This document shows positions 52,078 through 59,467 of a stretch of 64,000 bases of DNA, one piece after another. Every line of letters begins with the position of its first letter. The first letter of the stretch is position 1. The notes under the pieces were generated by a model. That model worked only from the letters and a program-made list of their open reading frames with translations. It did not search any database and had not been told where the DNA came from. The position numbers and the translations under genes are program-made. This DNA comes from Solibacillus sp. FSL K6-1523. Lineage in GTDB: Bacteria > Bacillota > Bacilli > Bacillales_A > Planococcaceae. The DNA lies in NCBI RefSeq assembly GCF_038005225.1, contig NZ_JBBOSU010000001.1, forward strand, positions 422,001-486,000, in the 5' to 3' direction.

Positions 52078-53244
52078 ATGCAATATTCTGATAGTATTTT
52101 AAACACGCCATCATCATTCATTCGAAATATTTTAAAGGTGACCGATGCGAAAGATGTCATTTCATTTGCAGGTGGCTTACCAAATCCAATTTCATTTCCA
52201 ATCGAGCAAATAAAAACATCTGTTGCACATGCGATTGATGAAAATGGTGCGAAATTATTTCAATATTCGACGACGCAAGGCTATTTACCATTGCGCCAGT
52301 ATATTGCGAATAAATATAATCAAAAGCAGCCAGGACTAGATTTTAAACCAGAAGATGTTTTCATTACGACAGGTTCTCAGCAGGCATTAGAGCTGATTTC
52401 GAAAGTATTATTAAATAAGGGCGATGGCGTTATCATTGAGGAGCCAGGTTATTTAGGTGCGATTCAAGCATTCACATTGCGTGAACCAACATTCCACCCG
52501 GTGCCGTTAGAACAAGAGGGCATGAATGTTGCGGAACTAAAGGAAGCAATAAAAAAGCCCAATGTGAAAATGGTTTATACTGTGCCAAATTTCCAAAATC
52601 CAACTGGTTTAACGTATACAAAAGAACGTCGTGAAGAAGTATGTGACGCGGTAAAGAATGAGGATGTTATTTTTATCGAGGATGATCCATACGGCGAATT
52701 GCGTTTTACAGGGGAGCATCTGCCATATATTGCGGCGGGGAAAATGGAAAATAGCGTCTTGCTTGGTTCATTTTCAAAAACTGTGACACCGGGTATGCGT
52801 TTAGGTTATATTTTAACGAAAAATCAGGAGCTGTTAGGCCATATCGAAACAGCGAAACAGGCATCTGATCTGCATACGAATATTTTTGCACAATACATTT
52901 TACATGATTATTTAGCGAATAATGCATATGAAGAGCATGTAGAAAAGATTAAGGCACTATATAAAAAACAATCAGACGCCATGCTTGCTGCTATGGAAAA
53001 GTATTTCCCGCCACATGTAACGTACACAAAGCCAGAGGGTGGGATGTTTATATGGGTAACGATGGAAAATGGTGCATCCGCTCTTGATAAATTCCAAGAA
53101 GCGATGGATCAAAAAGTAGCATTTGTGCCAGGCGATCCATTTTACACAAATAAAACAGGTGTCAACACAATGCGTTTAAATTATACAAATGCAACACCGG
53201 AAGTGATTGAAGAAGGCATTAAACGATTAGGGAAGATTTTATAA
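52078..53244 (+). CDS. PLP-dependent aminotransferase, class I/II (2-aminoadipate/aromatic type)
   Basis: 388 residues of fold type I. Signatures: ISFAGGLPNPISFP at the N-terminus, ITTGSQQALELISKVL, YTVPNFQNPTGLTY (Asn and Pro contacts), IEDDPYGELRF (Asp contact to the pyridine ring) and LGSFSKTVTPGMRLGY with the PLP-binding Lys. This is the MocR-like catalytic family of LysN/KAT-II/multi-substrate aminotransferases, without the GntR DNA-binding domain. It probably transaminates aromatic or branched amino acids or 2-aminoadipate. GAGGAAG stands 10 bases before the ATG; the gene is monocistronic, followed by a dispersed repeat. Confidence 0.92.
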   Translation: MQYSDSILNTPSSFIRNILKVTDAKDVISFAGGLPNPISFPIEQIKTSVAHAIDENGAKLFQYSTTQGYLPLRQYIANKYNQKQPGLDFKPEDVFITTGSQQALELISKVLLNKGDGVIIEEPGYLGAIQAFTLREPTFHPVPLEQEGMNVAELKEAIKKPNVKMVYTVPNFQNPTGLTYTKERREEVCDAVKNEDVIFIEDDPYGELRFTGEHLPYIAAGKMENSVLLGSFSKTVTPGMRLGYILTKNQELLGHIETAKQASDLHTNIFAQYILHDYLANNAYEEHVEKIKALYKKQSDAMLAAMEKYFPPHVTYTKPEGGMFIWVTMENGASALDKFQEAMDQKVAFVPGDPFYTNKTGVNTMRLNYTNATPEVIEEGIKRLGKIL

Positions 53245-53300
53245 GATAAAAGAGTGAGTTTATTTCCAACTTTAGGATTTGAACTTGCTTTTTTATTTGA

Positions 53301-53492
53301 TCAATTACGCCTCGGTGTAATTGCGTCCAGAGTTTTTCGAGCTTGCTTGAAAAACTTCCTTTAAAAATCTGTGACATCCGCTGGGGCTTAACTTGATTCA
53401 GCAAGGGTTTTAACCCCTACCCCGGGAAGTAGAAGAATTCTGTACCTGCCGCTTCGCTTTCGGTACAAATACATTTGGTGAAGCAAGTTAAT
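53301..53492 (+). repeat. Modular dispersed repeat, copy B
   Basis: Begins with CAATTACGCC/GGTGTAATTG, a hairpin also found in copy A, then TCCAGAG...TCGAG, the core CTGTGACATCCG (53369-53380), GGGGCTTAACTTG and a variable interior, closing with CAAGTTAA at 53484-53491. It fills the gap between the aminotransferase and LytTR genes. Confidence 0.75.
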
Positions 53493-53545
53493 TTTTTATA
53501 GTATACTATTTTTATCAGAATTCCCATGAAAAAGGAGAGACCTAA

Positions 53546-54481
53546 TTGATAGATATTTCACTCAAACCTTACACAGAAGCTGGGGAACTATTAATTCCAG
53601 CGGTGCATTTAACAATTGAAAATAAAATAACGGCTATTTATAGCGATGTGACAAAGTTGAATTATTTAAAGCAACAATTTTTAAAAGAAAAGAACATTTA
53701 TGTACATACGCATGAAGATGGGCACTATAATCGACTAACGGTGGAAGAAACATTTCGTTACTACACGATGCTATATGGTTCAAATATGACGGCAGAGCAA
53801 CTTTGGAAGGAATTCGGGCTTCAGCAGCAATTAAAAAACAAAGTAAGCGAGTTAACTTCAAATGAAAAGCGGTTATTAAGCTATATTCAACCTTTTTTAC
53901 AGCAAAAACAATGTATCGCCTTTGTTGAACCTTTTCAAAATTTGCAACAAGCGGAACGTAAAATTATTTTGCACTTACTGTCATTACTACAAAAACAAGA
54001 AAAACAAATTATTTTATTATCGAATAATTTAGAAGACCTAATTATTTCGAGTGGCGAAATTTTTAGGTTGAATGAACAAGGCTTGCAACCTATACATATG
54101 GAGGAAGAAAAAGATGAACAGACTCCAGTAGATACTGTTCAGTTAAAAATTGAAAAAATTCCAACGAAGAAAGATGAGAAGATCATCCTCTTTAATCCAC
54201 CTGAAATTGATTATATAGAAAGTATAGAAGGGGATGTCTTTGTTTATGTGGGAGGAGAGGCTTTTCCTTGCACATTAACATTAAATGATTTAGAAAATCG
54301 CTTAAAGCCATTTGGTTTTTTTAGATGTCATCGCTCCTATATCGTCAATTTACAAAAGGTAAGAGAGATTATTTCGTGGACACGTAACAGTTATAGCTTA
54401 TCTTTGCAAAGCTTTACGAAAGCAGAAGTGCCACTTTCAAGAAATAAGCTAGCAGAGTTAAAGGAGATTGTCGGAATTTAA
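53546..54481 (+). CDS. Pseudo-ABC ATPase-LytTR transcriptional regulator
   Basis: 311 residues from a TTG (AAAGGAG eight bases upstream). Residues 1-180 follow the strand and helix order of an ABC ATPase but lack Walker A: the expected P-loop reads IYSDVTKLNYLKQ, the signature is LTSNEKR (103-109), Walker B is CIAFVEPF (123-130) and the switch region LLSNNLED (157-164). It cannot hydrolyse ATP in the normal way. Residues 205-311 are a LytTR DNA-binding domain (YIESIEGDVFVYV, FFRCHRSYIVNLQKV, VPLSRNK). A real ABC ATPase and permease follow, so it is probably their regulator, perhaps reporting on the transporter. Confidence 0.85.
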   Translation: MIDISLKPYTEAGELLIPAVHLTIENKITAIYSDVTKLNYLKQQFLKEKNIYVHTHEDGHYNRLTVEETFRYYTMLYGSNMTAEQLWKEFGLQQQLKNKVSELTSNEKRLLSYIQPFLQQKQCIAFVEPFQNLQQAERKIILHLLSLLQKQEKQIILLSNNLEDLIISSGEIFRLNEQGLQPIHMEEEKDEQTPVDTVQLKIEKIPTKKDEKIILFNPPEIDYIESIEGDVFVYVGGEAFPCTLTLNDLENRLKPFGFFRCHRSYIVNLQKVREIISWTRNSYSLSLQSFTKAEVPLSRNKLAELKEIVGI

Positions 54482-54628
54482 TCTATTTCCTGGGGAATAA
54501 TCGGTACCATTCATCAGGAAATAACGCCAACCAACACAAAAACACAACCATTCACCCCAAATATACTGCGCCTTCTATAAAACTCCTTTAAATTTAAGGT
54601 AACAACTGAATTGAAGGAGGGCGTGCAC

Positions 54629-55474
54629 ATGTCGAAAATTATTGATGTGCAAAATTTACAAATGAAGTTTGGGAAGGAAGAAGCGTTAAAGGATGTTTCT
54701 TTTTCTGTAGAGAAAGGAGAAATATTCGGCTTTCTTGGTCCAAGTGGTTCGGGGAAAACAACAACGATTAAAATTTTAACAGCACAGCTAACCCATTCAT
54801 CTGGGAAAGCTTCCGTATTTCAACAAAATGCGGGGGACATGAATCAAACGAAAAACAAACAGAAGATTGGCATCCTTACAGATAACAGTGGATTATACGG
54901 ACGCTTATCTATAGAAGAAAATTTATTACTATACTGTAACTTATATGATCTACCAAAAAGCGCAATAGATGAAGCATTGCAATTTGTTAATTTACAAAAT
55001 GAGCGCAAGAAAAAAGTGAATAACTTGTCTAAAGGGATGATGCAGCGTGTAATTTTAGCGCGTACGATCATGCATAAGCCAAAATTATTATTTTTAGATG
55101 AGCCAACATCTGCATTAGACCCAGTCAATACACAGCATATTTATAAAGGGTTGCGAAAGCTGAACGAACTAGGTACGACAATTTTCTTAACAACGCATGA
55201 TATGGCGGAAGCAGAAACGTTATGTGATCGAGTCGCTTTCTTGCATAAAGGTGAAATTCGAGAAATCGGGGATCCAGCGATGTTGAAAAAGAAATACAGT
55301 GACCATTCTTTCACGGTCGAATTAACGGATGGAGAGAAGCATGTATTACTTAAAGGCCAGGAAGACGCGCAAAGACTATTCAACTGGATGAGTACGCAGC
55401 AAGTAGAGCGAATTAACACGAACGAACCATCACTAGGCGACATTTTCGTACAATTAACAGGGAGTGACTTATAA
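54629..55474 (+). CDS. ABC transporter ATP-binding protein
   Basis: 281 residues from the ATG at 54629 (GGAGG eight bases upstream). Complete ABC set: GPSGSGKTTTIK, Q-loop region ILTDNSGLYGRL, signature LSKGMMQRV, Walker B LLFLDEPTSALDP and switch His in TTHDMAEAE. The LSKGMMQR variant is typical of ABC-2 type exporters for bacteriocins, antibiotics or lipids. About 60 extra residues form the C-terminal regulatory tail. It overlaps the permease gene by one base and is downstream of the LytTR regulator (147 bp), forming a three-gene cassette. Confidence 0.92.
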   Translation: MSKIIDVQNLQMKFGKEEALKDVSFSVEKGEIFGFLGPSGSGKTTTIKILTAQLTHSSGKASVFQQNAGDMNQTKNKQKIGILTDNSGLYGRLSIEENLLLYCNLYDLPKSAIDEALQFVNLQNERKKKVNNLSKGMMQRVILARTIMHKPKLLFLDEPTSALDPVNTQHIYKGLRKLNELGTTIFLTTHDMAEAETLCDRVAFLHKGEIREIGDPAMLKKKYSDHSFTVELTDGEKHVLLKGQEDAQRLFNWMSTQQVERINTNEPSLGDIFVQLTGSDL

Positions 55475-56184
55475 TGAATATTTCAATTAAAAGAATCCAA
55501 GCCATTTTCATGAAGGACTATAAGGAGTTTTCACGGAATTATGCCGTTTCTTCCGTAATCTTTGTTCCTATATTTTTTGCTCTCTTTTATGGAAATATGG
55601 GAGTTAATTCAATACAGACATATTATTTACCTATTAACATGACATTTTCAATGGTAACAGCTTATATTCAAGCTTGTTTAATTGCGGAAGAAAAAGAGCG
55701 CAATACGTTGCGTAGCTTAATGATGTCTCCAGCCTCTGTCGCTGATATTTTACTTGGAAAAAGTGTACTCGTATCTGTAGTAACTGCAATTATTTTAGCA
55801 TTATCAATGTATTTAGTAGGCTATATACCAGAAAACATACCAGTACTTGTAGTAGGATTGGCAGTATCTACCGTTCTTTATATTGCATTAGGGATAATTT
55901 GTGGATTATTTACAAAAACGGTTATGGAAGCGTCACTTGCAATTTTACCGGTCATGCTTATTTTCTCTTTTGCTCCAGTTGCATTAGGGCTAGGGGAATC
56001 ACATATTGCGTATCAAATCGTCCAATGGCTACCGAGTAGTCAGCTCTTATTCTTGGCAGAAGAAATGTCTAAGCAAGCTTCTATGATGAGTTTGCTAACA
56101 CCGATTATGATCATGTCTATTTGGTCGGTAGTTGCGATACTTATTTCAGTTGTGCTCTTTAAAAAACGTACGAAAGATGAATAA
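55474..56184 (+). CDS. ABC-2 type transporter permease
   Basis: 236 residues with six membrane segments, starting at the ATG that shares an A with the ATPase stop codon. The pattern of an N-terminal cytoplasmic helix (IFMKDYKEFSRN), the EEKERNTLRSLMMSPAS loop after the second segment and hydrophobic helices thereafter is typical of ABC-2 permeases. With the ATPase it should form an exporter; a self-protection or lantibiotic-type role is a family expectation, not shown here. A terminator follows. Confidence 0.9.
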   Translation: MNISIKRIQAIFMKDYKEFSRNYAVSSVIFVPIFFALFYGNMGVNSIQTYYLPINMTFSMVTAYIQACLIAEEKERNTLRSLMMSPASVADILLGKSVLVSVVTAIILALSMYLVGYIPENIPVLVVGLAVSTVLYIALGIICGLFTKTVMEASLAILPVMLIFSFAPVALGLGESHIAYQIVQWLPSSQLLFLAEEMSKQASMMSLLTPIMIMSIWSVVAILISVVLFKKRTKDE

Positions 56185-56226
56185 TTAGCTACTCAAACTT
56201 TAAAATTGAACAATCCAAAAAATACG

Positions 56227-56260
56227 ATAATCGCATAGCGCCTGCTATGCGATTATTTAT
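56227..56260 (+). terminator. Terminator of the ABC-2 transporter operon
   Basis: Perfect AATCGCATAGC / GCTATGCGATT arms with a four-base loop, then ATTTATAT. Confidence 0.82.
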
Positions 56261-56568
56261 ATTGAAAAACAATGTTGAATTAATAATAACGTCTATACAC
56301 TTTCTAATGAATGATGCGTGAAAAGCTTGCTGAGTATTTAAAGAACGACAATCTCTAGTTTAAGAAATAAATTATAAAGATAAATTTTACGCAAAATACA
56401 GCGTTTAACAAGACTGCAACGGTAAGTTGACAAAGTGCAACCTCTGCATGGTAGAACAATGAGCAGCGTTTATCTAAAATTTAGTTAGTCATAAGAGAGG
56501 AGGGGGCAAATTTAAAGGAAACCCATACTTAGGGGGAATTTTGAAACTAAACAGTGAGGAGAGCAATA
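56261..56568. other. Gap of about 310 bp with no supportable gene
   Basis: A 15-codon frame (MMREKLAEYLKNDNL, about 56311-56358) has no ribosome site. TTGACA at 56427-56432 could be a -35 for the small membrane genes, but the best -10 candidate lies 19 bp away, so no promoter is called. Confidence 0.3.
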
Positions 56569-56748
56569 ATGAAACGATTACCAATAACCAAGATTTTTTT
56601 TATGGTAGGATTATTAGTCTTTTTGAAACTTTTTCAAGACTTCGTTCCAAGAATTAGCGAACCAAAAATCAATCTGCTTGTTTTTATAGGGGTCATCATA
56701 TTTTTCATTATATTTGGCATTTCACAAATTAGGGCGAGTGGAAAATAA
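56569..56748 (+). CDS. Small membrane protein, unrecognised
   Basis: 59 residues from the ATG at 56569 (GAGGAGAG five bases upstream). Two membrane segments (about residues 9-24 and 35-52) separated by a short loop FQDFVPRISEPKINL, and a positively charged tail. No family recognised. It begins a run of small membrane proteins reaching to an XRE-type membrane regulator; spacing of 57 bp to the next gene suggests co-transcription, but this is not certain. Confidence 0.65.
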   Translation: MKRLPITKIFFMVGLLVFLKLFQDFVPRISEPKINLLVFIGVIIFFIIFGISQIRASGK

Positions 56749-56805
56749 AAATTATTACCTTTTCTATGTATGAGCTGAAATTATTTTGATAAGGAGGAGT
56801 TTTGT

Positions 56806-57297
56806 ATGTTTCGTCAAATTGTACAGGAATTTGTTGGACAATTATCTGAGTTAAGTTCATTCTTACAATATTTTGGAGTTTTCATTATATCATTTATTCC
56901 ATTTGTAGAATCTCCAGGTGGCGCTGTAGTCGGTTCGCTAATTGGAATTCCAATTATTTTTGCAGTATTAATTAGCATGATAGGGAACTGGTTTTCAATT
57001 TTGCTTGTTATTTTACCTTTTAATGCTTTATTAACGAAAATCCACAAGGGTAAATCTAAAAAAGAAGGATTTATTCAAAATCGTGCAACGAAAGCGAGAG
57101 AAAGGTACGATAAGTATGGTGTTCCTGGAATTGCATTAATCGCTCCGTTAGTCGTTTCTGCCCATATCGCTGCCTTCACTTCATTAGCTGCAGGAGCAAG
57201 CAAAAGAAGTGTTATTATTTGGCATACGATAAGTATAGTTTTTTGGGGAATTCTTGGTGGAGTACTAGGTATTTACTTGCATTATAATATTTTATAA
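56806..57297 (+). CDS. Small multidrug-export-like membrane protein (PF06695 type)
   Basis: 163 residues with four to five membrane segments. PFVESPGGAVVGSLIGIP near residue 35 is the hallmark of the Sm_multidrug_ex family, followed by a basic cytoplasmic loop (HKGKSKKEGFIQNRATKARERYDKYG) and GVPGIALIAPLVVSAHIAA. The family name rests on limited evidence and transport has rarely been shown. GGAGG precedes the ATG at eight bases. It is the second of several small membrane genes. Confidence 0.82.
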   Translation: MFRQIVQEFVGQLSELSSFLQYFGVFIISFIPFVESPGGAVVGSLIGIPIIFAVLISMIGNWFSILLVILPFNALLTKIHKGKSKKEGFIQNRATKARERYDKYGVPGIALIAPLVVSAHIAAFTSLAAGASKRSVIIWHTISIVFWGILGGVLGIYLHYNIL

Positions 57298-57425
57298 TAA
57301 TATTTCGGTTTTGTTCGCCATTTAAATTTTATAGCGAAGTGATTTTATAGCTAGTATTTTATCTATTTATCGCTCGTCGTAATTGTATACTTTTGGAATA
57401 CACTTAATGAAAGAGGATTAACAGG

Positions 57426-57701
57426 ATGAATCGATTAATAAAAAAGTGGATAATCCATATTGGATATTTCTTAATACTTAACATCGTCTTTATAATTTTT
57501 GATGGTACATCTTTATTTACTAATTTTAGTTTTAGGAATTTAGGGAGTTTTGGAAATTGGATAGTTCAAACAGGTGTTTTTACAGAGTGGTTAAATTTTT
57601 ATAAGAATCCTTTATTTAATGTAGTTGTAGTATTTTCAATATTCCATATATTAATAACTGCTTTATACGATGTAATGTTTCGGGTTATTATTGGTAGATA
57701 G
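57426..57701 (+). CDS. YfzA-like small membrane protein
   Basis: 91 residues with two to three membrane segments. RNLGSFGNWIVQTGVFTEW and NPLFNVVVVFSIFHILITALYD match what I know of the YfzA-like Bacillales family, whose function is not established. AAAGAGGATTAACAGG stands before the ATG. It sits in the run of small membrane genes, 128 bp after the multidrug-export-like gene and 109 bp before the XRE regulator. Confidence 0.72.
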   Translation: MNRLIKKWIIHIGYFLILNIVFIIFDGTSLFTNFSFRNLGSFGNWIVQTGVFTEWLNFYKNPLFNVVVVFSIFHILITALYDVMFRVIIGR

Positions 57702-57810
57702 TGGATTTTACTGTACTAATACATGGGGAGATATTAACTGTTTTTTAGAAGAACTAATCGCAATACTAAGGAATTTTATATTAATGAAAAATGAGAGGGG
57801 ATCTAAATAA

Positions 57811-58605
57811 ATGACATTTGGTGAAAAGCTTTTTAAATTGAGAAAAGAAAAAGGGCTCTCTCAAGAGGCGTTAGCTGAAAAAGTAAACACGACGAGGCAA
57901 GCTGTTAGCAAATGGGAAAACGGTCAAGGGTTTCCCGAAACTGAAAAGATTCTTTTAATTGGAAGTATCTTCGGGGTTTCGATGGACTATTTGTTAAAGG
58001 ATTCAGTGGAACCCAAAAATGACAAAGAATTAGGATATTATGTTAATAAAGAAATGGCAGAGGGCTTTTTGAATTATTCCCGTAAGTTAGCTAAGTACCT
58101 CGCATTCGGTTTGTTTTTTGTTGCTTTAGCCTTTATCCCTTATTTTACATTTAACCAGGAACCATCAATTTATTTAATCCCAACGCTTATTTTGGCAACT
58201 ATAGGAATCGGATTCATTGCGTCAACATCGTTTTTTGAAGAAGAAAATTATAAAATCCTTAAACAGGAACCTTTATTATTCGATGAAAAGTATCTTCAAG
58301 AGCTTCGTAATAGATATGGACGTTTGAAGAAAAAATACACATTATTTATGATGCTGGGTTTCGGATTATTTGTGATGGGATTATTACCGATTGCATTAGA
58401 AAGGAAAGGGTATATTTCCGATAGCTTTTTAATACCATATTATCCGATTTGTATTGGTTTTATTGCAGTGGGTACATATATTCTTACCCATATAACCAAT
58501 ATTTTAGATGCCTATAAACTACTTGCTAAAAATGAGCTTTATATTAATCGATTTGGTTTTAAATTTCGAAAAAAGGTAAGGAAAAAGTTTGAAGAGCTTT
58601 CATAA
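57811..58605 (+). CDS. XRE-family DNA-binding protein with four membrane segments
   Basis: 264 residues. The N-terminal helix-turn-helix (residues 5-58) reads LFKLRKEKGLSQEALAEKV and TRQAVSKWENGQGFPETEK, a standard XRE fold. The remaining part has four hydrophobic segments (about 92-113, 118-137, 175-194 and 208-226), so the DNA-binding domain should be tethered to the inner face of the membrane. Such one-component regulators often control adjacent membrane genes; the small membrane proteins upstream are candidates. GAGAGGGGATC precedes the ATG. Confidence 0.88.
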   Translation: MTFGEKLFKLRKEKGLSQEALAEKVNTTRQAVSKWENGQGFPETEKILLIGSIFGVSMDYLLKDSVEPKNDKELGYYVNKEMAEGFLNYSRKLAKYLAFGLFFVALAFIPYFTFNQEPSIYLIPTLILATIGIGFIASTSFFEEENYKILKQEPLLFDEKYLQELRNRYGRLKKKYTLFMMLGFGLFVMGLLPIALERKGYISDSFLIPYYPICIGFIAVGTYILTHITNILDAYKLLAKNELYINRFGFKFRKKVRKKFEELS

Positions 58606-58696
58606 CAAAGCTTAAAGAAATAACTTTTTATTTTATTATTAAGCAGTACAAATAGAGCATACGAAACGGAATGAATATGGGATTTGTAATCGAAGT

Positions 58697-58736
58697 AAAA
58701 ATCCGCTCAAATGGCATTTCCGCTGAGCGGATGATT
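58697..58736 (+). terminator. Terminator-like hairpin after the XRE gene
   Basis: Perfect ATCCGCTCA / TGAGCGGAT arms with a 14-base loop followed by GATTTTGG. Confidence 0.55.
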
Positions 58737-58760
58737 TTGGATTGTATTTGAAGAAAAAAC

Positions 58761-58794
58761 AAAAAAAGGCACTCCACGAGGGAGTGCCTTTTTT
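58761..58794. terminator. Terminator of the cold-shock gene
   Basis: AAAAAAGGCACTCC / GGAGTGCCTTTTTT perfect stem, suited to termination on both strands. Confidence 0.88.
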
Positions 58795-58828
58795 GCAACT
58801 AACTATGTTAACTATTAATTAGTGAAAA

Positions 58829-59029
58829 TTAAAGTTTTGTTACGTTAGTAGCTTGAGGACCACGGTTGCCGTCTTCAACTTCGAATTCAACTTTTTGACC
58901 TTCGTCTAAAGATTTGAATCCTTCGCCTTGGATAGCTGAGAAGTGTACGAATACGTCGTTTCCGCCTTCAACTTCGATGAAACCGAAACCTTTTTCTGAG
59001 TTAAACCATTTTACTGTACCTTGTTGCAT
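58829..59029 (-). CDS. Cold-shock protein (CspB/CspD type)
   Basis: 66 residues, the standard length. Both RNA-binding motifs are intact: [17 protein letters not shown] (RNP1, KGFGFIEV) and DVFVHFSAI (RNP2, VFVHF). It binds single-stranded RNA and DNA and melts structure at low temperature in the cytoplasm. TTTGGAGG lies 7-8 bases before the ATG. The predicted mRNA has a leader of about 135 nt holding an 18-bp perfect hairpin, as expected for a temperature-controlled gene. Confidence 0.95.
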   Translation of the reverse strand: MQQGTVKWFNSEKGFGFIEVEGGNDVFVHFSAIQGEGFKSLDEGQKVEFEVEDGNRGPQATNVTKL

Positions 59030-59083
59030 GAGAGAAAACCTCCAAAAAAATTAAATTAATCAAACTGTTAGTGTATTAAAAAA

Positions 59084-59135
59084 ATTCACATATTAAAAAA
59101 GCGAGCGAACACGTTCACTTTTTTAATATGTGAAT
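59084..59135 (-). promoter_or_regulatory. 18-bp perfect hairpin in the cold-shock mRNA leader
   Basis: Arms ATTCACATATTAAAAAAG (59084-59101) and its complement (59118-59135) enclose 16 bases that can also pair (GTGAAC with GTTCGC). It lies between the predicted promoter and the ribosome site, and the minus strand continues with a T-run. It could be an attenuator, a cold-stabilised leader structure or a terminator of upstream transcription. Confidence 0.6.
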
Positions 59136-59170
59136 TCATTGTCTACATGCTAAGCAATTTAATTACCCTT

Positions 59171-59199
59171 ATTGTATAACAACATTATCCAACTGTCTA
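59171..59199 (-). promoter_or_regulatory. Predicted sigma-A promoter of the cold-shock gene
   Basis: On the minus strand TAGACA (59194-59199) and TACAAT (59171-59176) are separated by 17 bp; the start would be near 59164, giving a leader of about 135 nt. Confidence 0.55.
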
Positions 59200-59219
59200 G
59201 TATAATTTACGGGGAAAAC

Positions 59220-59429
59220 GTGGAACTTTTTGTTTTTTCATATAATATTGGGCTAATTTATTCGAAACACAGTAACGATAAGGTTTGTTGCGAACAATAT
59301 AATAATTACGTTTGTATCGGAATGACAGAAAAAACAGTTAATAGGGTATTTTTACTGAAATATCGGTCAGTTCATACTCGAATTTGTGAATATTTACTTC
59401 AAAAATTAAATGGGATATTCTGTTTTTAA
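59220..59429 (+). CDS. Possible small protein, low confidence
   Basis: About 69 residues from a GTG with GGGG five bases upstream; a TTG at 59172 extends the frame but lies in the cold-shock promoter. It contains several cysteines (KVCCEQYNNYVCIG) and a basic C-terminus. No family is recognised. In favour: a TATAAT lies just upstream and a hairpin follows its stop. Against: weak start and unremarkable composition. It could be chance. Confidence 0.25.
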   Translation: MELFVFSYNIGLIYSKHSNDKVCCEQYNNYVCIGMTEKTVNRVFLLKYRSVHTRICEYLLQKLNGIFCF

Positions 59430-59430
59430 G

Positions 59431-59462
59431 AAGAACCAAGGGATGAATTCCCCTTGGTTCTT
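59431..59462. terminator. Hairpin between the small ORF and topB
   Basis: Perfect AAGAACCAAGGG / CCCTTGGTTCTT arms with an eight-base loop. T-runs are weak on both sides. Confidence 0.65.
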
Positions 59463-59467
59463 CCAGT

